In this document: piece after piece, positions 8,519 through 12,497 of the stretch
Position numbering within the stretch: position 1 is the stretch's first letter
How the letters are laid out: every line of letters begins with the position of its first letter
NCBI GenBank assembly: GCA_030431185.1
Contig: JAUIJO010000075.1
Location: forward strand, 1 to 12,497
Direction of reading: 5' to 3'
DNA: 12,497 nucleotides
Origin: Gammaproteobacteria bacterium
GTDB taxonomy: Bacteria > Pseudomonadota > Gammaproteobacteria > Xanthomonadales > Xanthomonadaceae
Notes under the pieces: model-generated
What the model was told of the DNA's origin: nothing
What the model saw: the letters and a program-made list of their open reading frames with translations, nothing else
Database searches by the model: none
Made by a program: the position numbers and the translations under genes

Positions 8519-8550
8519 CGTAGCCCAGGCAAGCGAAGCGCACCCGCAGC
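8519..8550. repeat. Fragment of a second repeat type next to the array
   Basis: The sequence CGTAGCCCAGGCAAGCGAAG and following CGCACCCG match, from general knowledge, a widespread proteobacterial intergenic repeat of the form CGTAGCCCGGGTAAGCG..GCGCACCCGGG. Only one arm is present and it is degenerate. It abuts the first copy of the array at 8554. The remaining 8415-8518 shows nothing recognisable apart from the alternative starts of the antiporter. Confidence 0.45.
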
Positions 8551-8553
8551 TCC

Positions 8554-8645
8554 CGTAGGGTGGGTAGAGCCGAAGGCGAAACCCACCATCGCGGGATTGC
8601 CCGCATCACGGACGATGGGTTTTGCTTCGCGCTACCCATCCTACG
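8554..8645. repeat. Palindromic (REP-like) element, copy 1 of 4
   Basis: 92 bp, from CGTAGGGTGGGTAGAGC to CTACCCATCCTACG. The ends pair (CGTAGG with CCTACG). Inside are three smaller hairpins: GGTGGGT/ACCCACC around GCC-GAA-GGC, GCGGG-ATTG-CCCGC, and ATGGGT/ACCCAT. It differs from copies 2-4 in the first hairpin by GAA for AAA, a change inside the loop. Spacer to copy 2 is 21 bases. Confidence 0.93.
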
Positions 8646-8666
8646 GTGCCGCCTCTCGCCCCGCCT

Positions 8667-8758
8667 CGTAGGGTGGGTAGAGCCAAAGGCGAAACCCACC
8701 GTCGTGGGATCGCCCGCACGACGGGTGATGGGTTTTGCTTCGCGCTACCCATCCTACG
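8667..8758. repeat. Palindromic (REP-like) element, copy 2 of 4
   Basis: 92 bp with the same design. The outer stem is CGTAGG (8667-8672) with CCTACG (8753-8758). Hairpin A is GGTGGGT (8672-8678) with ACCCACC (8694-8700). The central hairpin is GTGGG-ATCG-CCCGC, and hairpin C is ATGGGT (8728-8733) with ACCCAT (8747-8752). Spacer to copy 3 is 20 bases and resembles the other spacers (GCCTC followed by a C-rich run and GCCT). Confidence 0.93.
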
Positions 8759-8778
8759 ATGCTGCCTCTGCCCCGCCT

Positions 8779-8870
8779 CGTAGGGTGGGTAGAGCCAAAG
8801 GCGAAACCCACCCTCGCGGGATCGCCCGCACGACGGGTGATGGGTTTTGCTTCGCGCTACCCATCCTACG
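8779..8870. repeat. Palindromic (REP-like) element, copy 3 of 4
   Basis: 92 bp, nearly identical to copy 2. The central hairpin is GCGGG-ATCG-CCCGC, as in copy 1 except for the loop. Outer ends CGTAGG and CCTACG pair perfectly. Spacer to copy 4 is 19 bases. Confidence 0.93.
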
Positions 8871-8889
8871 GTTCTGCCTCCCCCGGCCT

Positions 8890-8980
8890 CGTAGGGTGGG
8901 TAGAGCCAAAGGCGAAACCCACCGTCGTGGGATCGCCCGCATGACGGGCGATGGGTTTTGCTTCGCGCTCCCATCCTGCG
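8890..8980. repeat. Palindromic (REP-like) element, copy 4 of 4, degenerate right arm
   Basis: 91 bp. The left arm is intact, but the right arm has lost a base and changed (CGCTCCCATCCTGCG instead of CGCTACCCATCCTACG), weakening hairpin C and the outer stem. No further spacer or copy follows. This is the copy nearest purH. Confidence 0.9.
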
Positions 8981-9076
8981 GGTCTGATGGCCTGATGCCC
9001 ATGGCGACGACGAGCAGACCCGCCAGCAGGCAGAAGATGACAGAGATATCCCCGCCCGACATTACAACCGCGTGGA

Positions 9077-9117
9077 GCCCCCTGAGTCAGGGGGCGATTC
9101 GCGCCAAAGGCGCGAAT
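9077..9117. repeat. Pair of adjacent perfect hairpins between the repeat array and purH
   Basis: Two perfect inverted repeats lie one base apart. GCCCCCTGA-G-TCAGGGGGC spans 9077-9095, and ATTCGCGCC-AAA-GGCGCGAAT spans 9097-9117. GGGGG at 9118-9122 could alternatively pair with the CCCCC of the first hairpin. No T-run follows on either strand, so these are not standard intrinsic terminators. They may be another repeat family or 3'-end structures of the purH message. Confidence 0.85.
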
Positions 9118-9168
9118 GGGGGTGTGGGTAAATACTGGCTGGGGCCCGGGATCTGCTCGGCGAATCCT

Positions 9169-9201
9169 GGCATTGATGCCTGCATGGCAGGCATCAATGC
9201 C
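9169..9201 (-). terminator. Perfect 15-bp hairpin containing the purH stop codon
   Basis: GGCATTGATGCCTGC and GCAGGCATCAATGCC are exact reverse complements around a three-base loop (9184-9186). On the minus strand the first arm contains the last two purH codon positions and the TGA (9196-9194). The structure is long enough to act as a 3'-end stabiliser or transcription-stop hairpin, but the bases after it (AGGATTCGCC) have no T-run, so intrinsic termination is doubtful. Confidence 0.5.
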
Positions 9202-10807
9202 GGAAGTGGCGCACCCCGGTGAACACCATCGCCAGGCCGTGCTCGTCGGCGGCGGCGATGACTTCGTTGTCGCGCATCGAGCCGCCCGGCTGGATCACCG
9301 CCTTGATGCCGGCCGCGGCCGCGGCGTCGATGCCGTCGCGGAAGGGGAAGAACGCGTCCGAGGCCATCACCGAGCCCTCGACGACCAGGTCCGCGTCGGC
9401 GGCCTTGATGCCGGCGATGCGCGCCGAATACACGCGGCTCATCTGTCCCGCGCCGACGCCGATCGTGCGGTGGTCCTTCGCGTAGACGATCGCGTTGGAC
9501 TTGACGAACTTGGCGACCTTCCAGGCGAACAGGAGGTCCTCGAACTGGGCGTCGGTCGGCGCGACCTTCGTCACGACCTTGAGTTCGTCGCGCGTGACCA
9601 CGCGGGCGTCGGCGGTCTGCATCAGCAGGCCGGAACCCACGCGCTTGGTGTCGATGAAACCCGGCGACGGCGGCGCCAGCGGAATGCGCAGCACGCGCAC
9701 GTTGGCCTTCTTCTTCGCGTACGCGAGTGCTTCGGCATCGTAGTCCGGGGCGATCAGTACTTCCACGAACTGGCGGTCGAGGATCGCCTTGCAGGTCGCG
9801 CCGTCGAGCGGCGTGTTGAAGGCCAGGATGCCGCCGAACGCGCTGGTCGGGTCGGTCGCGTAGGCCAGCTCGTAGGCGTCGCCACAGGCCACGCCCACCG
9901 CGACGCCGCAGGGGTTGGCGTGCTTGACGATCACGCAGGCCGGCGCGTCGAACTGGCGCACGCATTCCCATGCCGCGTCGCTGTCGGCGATGTTGTTGTA
10001 GCTCAGCTCCTTGCCCTGCAACTGCTCGAAGGTCGCCAGCGAGCCGGGCGCGGGATACAGGTCGCGGTAGAACGCGGCCTGCTGGTGCGGGTTCTCGCCG
10101 TAGCGCAGGTCCATGACCTTGACGAAGCTGCCATTGGCCTGCGCCGAGAACACATCGCGCACCGGCGTCTCCGCGCCGGGGTCGGCGATCGCGGAGAGGT
10201 AGTTGCTGATCGCCGCGTCGTACTGCGCCACGCGGTTGAACGCGGCCACCGACAACGCGAAGCGCCGGGCGCCCGAGAGCGCGCCGTCGTTGCCGGCCAG
10301 TTCCGAGAGCAGGCCGGCGTACTGCGACGGGTCGGTGGCGACGGCCACCCGGGCGAAGTTCTTGGCCGCCGAGCGGAGCATGGCCGGCCCCCCGATGTCG
10401 ATGTTCTCAACCGCATCGGCCAGCGTGCAGTCGGCGCGCGCGGTGACGGCCTCGAACGGATACAGGTTCAGCACCAGCAGGTCGATCGCGCCGATGCCGT
10501 GCTCGGCCATGACCGCGTCGTCGGTGCCGGCGCGTCCCAGCAGGCCGCCGTGCACGAGGGGATGCAGGGTCTTGACCCGGCCGTCCATCATTTCCGGGAA
10601 GCCGGTGACCTCGCTGACGTCCTTGACCGCCAGGCCGGCGTCGCGGATTGCCTTGGCGGTGCCGCCGGTGGAGAGCAGTTCGACGCCCAGCCCCGACAGG
10701 GCGGTGGCGAGTTCGACCAGGCCGGTCTTGTCGGACACGGACAGCAGGGCACGACGGATCTTGATCGGCGCGGGGTTCACGGCACCGGTCGCTTGGGCAG
10801 CAGTCAT
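9194..10807 (-). CDS. purH: Bifunctional AICAR transformylase / IMP cyclohydrolase
   Basis: It catalyses the last two steps of de novo IMP synthesis: formyl transfer to AICAR from 10-formyl-THF, then ring closure. The 537 residues are close to the usual 510-530, with a slightly extended N-terminus. The cyclohydrolase (MGS-fold) domain has RRALLSVSDKTG (18-29), LLSTGGTAKAI (44-54), GRVKTLHPLVHGG (76-88), NLYPFE (114-119), and ENIDIGGPAMLRSAAKN (134-150). The transformylase domain has RYGENPHQQAAFY (235-247), the catalytic KHANPCG (295-301), and near the end FFPFRDGID, QPGGSMRD and the family-typical terminus FTGVRHFRH. The ATG at 10807 has no strong Shine-Dalgarno. A TATAAT lies 30 bases upstream. 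The stop sits inside a perfect hairpin. Confidence 0.97.
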   Translation of the reverse strand: MTAAQATGAVNPAPIKIRRALLSVSDKTGLVELATALSGLGVELLSTGGTAKAIRDAGLAVKDVSEVTGFPEMMDGRVKTLHPLVHGGLLGRAGTDDAVMAEHGIGAIDLLVLNLYPFEAVTARADCTLADAVENIDIGGPAMLRSAAKNFARVAVATDPSQYAGLLSELAGNDGALSGARRFALSVAAFNRVAQYDAAISNYLSAIADPGAETPVRDVFSAQANGSFVKVMDLRYGENPHQQAAFYRDLYPAPGSLATFEQLQGKELSYNNIADSDAAWECVRQFDAPACVIVKHANPCGVAVGVACGDAYELAYATDPTSAFGGILAFNTPLDGATCKAILDRQFVEVLIAPDYDAEALAYAKKKANVRVLRIPLAPPSPGFIDTKRVGSGLLMQTADARVVTRDELKVVTKVAPTDAQFEDLLFAWKVAKFVKSNAIVYAKDHRTIGVGAGQMSRVYSARIAGIKAADADLVVEGSVMASDAFFPFRDGIDAAAAAGIKAVIQPGGSMRDNEVIAAADEHGLAMVFTGVRHFRH

Positions 10808-10836
10808 CGGAAGTCGGAATGGCGAGGGGGCCGCCG

Positions 10837-10842
10837 ATTATA
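10837..10842 (-). promoter_or_regulatory. Candidate -10 box for purH
   Basis: A perfect TATAAT reads on the minus strand (10842-10837) in an otherwise extremely GC-rich 143-base gap between fis and purH, 30 bases before the ATG. No TTGACA-like -35 is seen at normal spacing, so an activator or a divergent -35 would be needed. The same gap holds a GC hairpin with a 7-bp stem (10886-10892 with 10902-10908), possibly fis 3'-end structure. Confidence 0.45.
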
Positions 10843-10950
10843 CCGGGCCGTCGCGGTGGGCCGCGTCCCGCCAGGTACCCGGCGCCCGCCCCGGCCGTGC
10901 GGGGGCGGTTCGCGGCGGGTCGGCGACCTGCCTGCCGCGCGCCGGGCTTT

Positions 10951-11223
10951 TCAGGCCAGCCCGTACTCGCGGAGCTTCTTGCGCAGGGTGGCGCGGTGGA
11001 TGCCGAGCAGGGCCGCCGCACGGCTCTGGTTGCCTTCGCAGTGCTGCATCACTTCGGCGAACAGCGGGATCTCCAGCTCGCGCAGGGCGATCTCGTAGAG
11101 GTTCTCGCTGTCGCAGCCGTCGAGGTCGCCGAGGTAGCGCCGTATGGACGTCGCCACGTGGTCGCGCAAGGGTACGCGCGGCGTCGAGCGGCTGGTGTCG
11201 GTACGGTCGTTGGCGGCGTTCAA
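10951..11223 (-). CDS. fis: Fis-family nucleoid-associated DNA-binding protein (apparent TTG start)
   Basis: A small dimeric DNA-bending regulator of growth-phase transcription and DNA topology. The 90 residues are typical of Xanthomonadaceae Fis (98 in E. coli). The N-terminal 20 residues are polar and variable. The dimerisation helices cover about 22-60 (IRRYLGDLDG, LYEIALRELEIPLFAEVM). The C-terminal helix-turn-helix is the near-invariant GNQSRAAALLGIHRATLRKK (64-83). The start chosen is a TTG at 11223, with GGGGAG six bases upstream. No ATG or GTG in frame lies between it and the conserved core at a better position. It sits 123 bases downstream of the DUF3426 gene and 143 bases upstream of purH, in the same direction. 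In enterobacteria fis follows dusB instead; the prmA-side context is the Xanthomonas-type order. Confidence 0.93.
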   Translation of the reverse strand: MNAANDRTDTSRSTPRVPLRDHVATSIRRYLGDLDGCDSENLYEIALRELEIPLFAEVMQHCEGNQSRAAALLGIHRATLRKKLREYGLA

Positions 11224-11346
11224 CTGGCACTCCCCGGGGCTGCGTGTCCGCCCGTCGCATCCTGGCGCTGCACGCGCTGGGCGGTCATGGGGCGGGTCGG
11301 CCAGTCTAGCGCGCCTGGCCGGCCGGAAACACAGCCGGGTTCACAC

Positions 11347-12180
11347 TCACCGGAAGTCGAAGCTGTAGGCGACGATGTCGGCCGCCGGCTCGACGACTTC
11401 GAAGGCGACGGTGGTGCTCTGGCCCGGGGCCAGGGTCTCGCCCTCCACGTAGTCGATGCGGTACTCGTCGGACCGGAATGCGCGCTGGCCGACCTGGCGG
11501 CCGTCGGCATCGGACAAGGTCAGCTGCAGGATCGGCCAGGCCTGTGGCCAGCGGGCGTCATTGCGGAAGCTCGCGTTGATCCGCAGCCGGCCTGGCACGT
11601 CGGGCACCGGTCGCACGCTGCGATCGAGCATGGTGTAGGCCTCGGGTTCGCGCCAGGCCGGGAGGCCACAGCGGAACACCGCGCACGCGGCCTCGACCAC
11701 GGGTCGCCACTCGGCGCGACGGGCCAGCTCCGCGCGCTGGGACAACAGCAACTGGACGGCGAGCAGCACGGCGAGCGAGAGCACGGCGAGCAGCGCCGGC
11801 CAGCGCGGGGTGGCCGCCAGCTGGTCGATGCGCACGCGCGCGAAACTGGGGCCGCCGCCGCGTGCGCCCGGCGCGGCGGCATCGGGCGTCGAGCGGGGCG
11901 GGGCCTGGCGGCTGCCGCCCGCCGCCGGCGGGTTCGCAGTGGTGTCCGCCGCGGCCAGTTCCTTCGCCGGCGCGGTCGACGGGACGGCGCTCGCATCCGT
12001 GGCATCCGGCCCTGGCGCGTTTGCGTGTCCCGCTCCGGACCCGGACCCGTATTCGGATCCGGCGCTGGGCCGGGCATCGCCGTCCAGGCGCTCGTGGCAG
12101 CGCGGGCAGCGGGTGGGCGTGGCGCCTTCCTTGGACGCTTTCGCGATCAGGAAACCGCAATGGGGGCAGGGAACGAACAT
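11347..12180 (-). CDS. Zinc-ribbon plus DUF3426 single-pass membrane protein
   Basis: 277 residues. The N-terminus is an MJ0042-type zinc ribbon: CPHC (5-8) and CPRC (25-28) would bind one Zn2+. Residues 35-115 are a low-complexity Ala/Gly/Pro/Ser linker. One membrane segment lies at about 127-147 (WPALLAVLSLAVLLAVQLLL), followed by the DUF3426 domain (about 150-277). Its early C166/C171 pair and WREPEAYTMLDRSVRPVPDVPG are typical of the family. Topology would put the ribbon in the cytoplasm and DUF3426 in the periplasm. Function is unknown; the family is often found beside prmA, as here. The ATG at 12180 lacks a strong Shine-Dalgarno, but the zinc-ribbon motif begins immediately after it, which fits family starts. 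Confidence 0.88.
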   Translation of the reverse strand: MFVPCPHCGFLIAKASKEGATPTRCPRCHERLDGDARPSAGSEYGSGSGAGHANAPGPDATDASAVPSTAPAKELAAADTTANPPAAGGSRQAPPRSTPDAAAPGARGGGPSFARVRIDQLAATPRWPALLAVLSLAVLLAVQLLLSQRAELARRAEWRPVVEAACAVFRCGLPAWREPEAYTMLDRSVRPVPDVPGRLRINASFRNDARWPQAWPILQLTLSDADGRQVGQRAFRSDEYRIDYVEGETLAPGQSTTVAFEVVEPAADIVAYSFDFR

Positions 12181-12261
12181 GGGTCCGAGTTTACGGTGCC
12201 GGTCGCCGGCAGCGGAACCGCCCCGGGCGCCGCGGCCGTGATCCAGTCCACGAAGCGCCCG

Positions 12262-12277
12262 CGCGGGGGCCCCCGCG
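12262..12277. terminator. GC palindrome between prmA and the DUF3426 gene
   Basis: CGCGGGGGCCCCCGCG is a perfect 16-base palindrome lying just after the prmA stop codon in its direction of transcription, with further imperfect pairing outside it. There is no T-run, so it could attenuate or process the message rather than end it cleanly. The rest of the 97-base gap (12181-12284, 104 bases in all) shows nothing else. Confidence 0.35.
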
Positions 12278-12284
12278 GGCCGGG

Positions 12285-12497
12285 TCAGTCCGGACGGCGA
12301 ACGCCGGTGACACGCATCCAGTCCCCGGCCTGGTCGGCCACGAGGTCCTGGAAGTACGGCGCATAGGCGGCGATGACCTCGTCCTCCTGGCCGTGCAGGA
12401 TCCCCGACAGTGCGATCGCCCCGCCCGGGGCGACGCGGCTGGCGATGGTGTCGACCAGTTCGACCAGGGCCGAGGCCAGGATGTTGGCGACCACGAC
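12285..12497 (-). CDS. prmA: Ribosomal protein L11 methyltransferase, C-terminal fragment
   Basis: Only the last 70 residues are in the window; the gene enters from the right edge. It trimethylates ribosomal protein L11 with S-adenosylmethionine. VVANILASALVEL is the PrmA form of the methyltransferase motif IV (NILA). It is followed by the family's conserved GGAIALSGIL and a C-terminal strand pair (DWMRVTGVRRPD). No start is visible, so length and N-terminal domain cannot be checked. The order prmA, DUF3426 gene, fis, purH supports the call. Confidence 0.85.
   Translation of the reverse strand, partial: VVVANILASALVELVDTIASRVAPGGAIALSGILHGQEDEVIAAYAPYFQDLVADQAGDWMRVTGVRRPD

Noticed and set aside
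8554..8980. CRISPR array
   Set aside because: The repeats are 92 bp palindromes, the spacers are only 19-21 bases and resemble each other, and no cas gene is nearby.
8560..9222. Open frames across the repeat array giving recurring MGFAFGSTHPT-like or KGETH-like peptides
   Set aside because: They are translations of the palindromic elements on both strands; no ribosome binding sites or non-repeat protein sequence support them.
9116..11098. Long plus-strand open frame over purH and fis
   Set aside because: It is an antisense shadow of two well-recognised genes with arginine-rich, domain-free sequence.
10819..12366. 515-codon plus-strand open frame over fis and the DUF3426 gene
   Set aside because: It is an antisense shadow; the minus-strand proteins carry clear family motifs.

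Overview
The window is very GC-rich and looks like chromosome of a Xanthomonadaceae-type gammaproteobacterium (Lysobacter, Luteimonas or Stenotrophomonas relatives). This rests on the block prmA, zinc-ribbon/DUF3426 gene, fis, purH, on protein-level recognition of those families, and on the base composition. No database search was possible, so the genus is an inference.

Layout. Positions 1-3774 (minus strand) hold the N-terminal 1258 codons of a very large exported modular protein that runs off the left edge. After a signal peptide come an N-terminal domain, three Calx-beta domains, an MBG-like cysteine-pair module, a fibronectin-III domain, and a series of putative Ig (He_PIG-type) modules. 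A 120-bp stretch of it is repeated perfectly at 534-bp spacing. A short divergent gene of unknown function (4072-4344, plus) follows, then purD (4413-5714, minus). Divergent from purD is an AGCS sodium:alanine/glycine symporter (5853-7292, plus). It converges with a Ca2+/Na+ antiporter of the CaCA family (7320-8414, minus). Positions 8415-9193 carry no convincing gene. They hold four tandem copies of a 92-bp palindromic element that can be drawn as a closed cloverleaf, a fragment of a second repeat type, and three perfect hairpins, the last of which contains the purH stop codon. From 9194 to the right edge, all on the minus strand, lie purH, fis (apparent TTG start), the zinc-ribbon/DUF3426 membrane protein, and the C-terminal end of prmA.

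How the genes relate. purD and purH encode two enzymes of de novo purine synthesis, but here they are separated by two sodium-coupled transporters and the repeat array. prmA, the DUF3426 gene, fis and purH run in the same direction with gaps of about 100-145 bp. They could be partly co-transcribed, but a perfect TATAAT just upstream of purH suggests it also has its own promoter. The least ordinary parts are the cloverleaf-capable repeat array with its neighbouring hairpins and the internally duplicated Calx-beta/Ig surface protein. I saw no phage, CRISPR, transposase, rRNA or tRNA gene, and nothing I could defend as a wholly new system.
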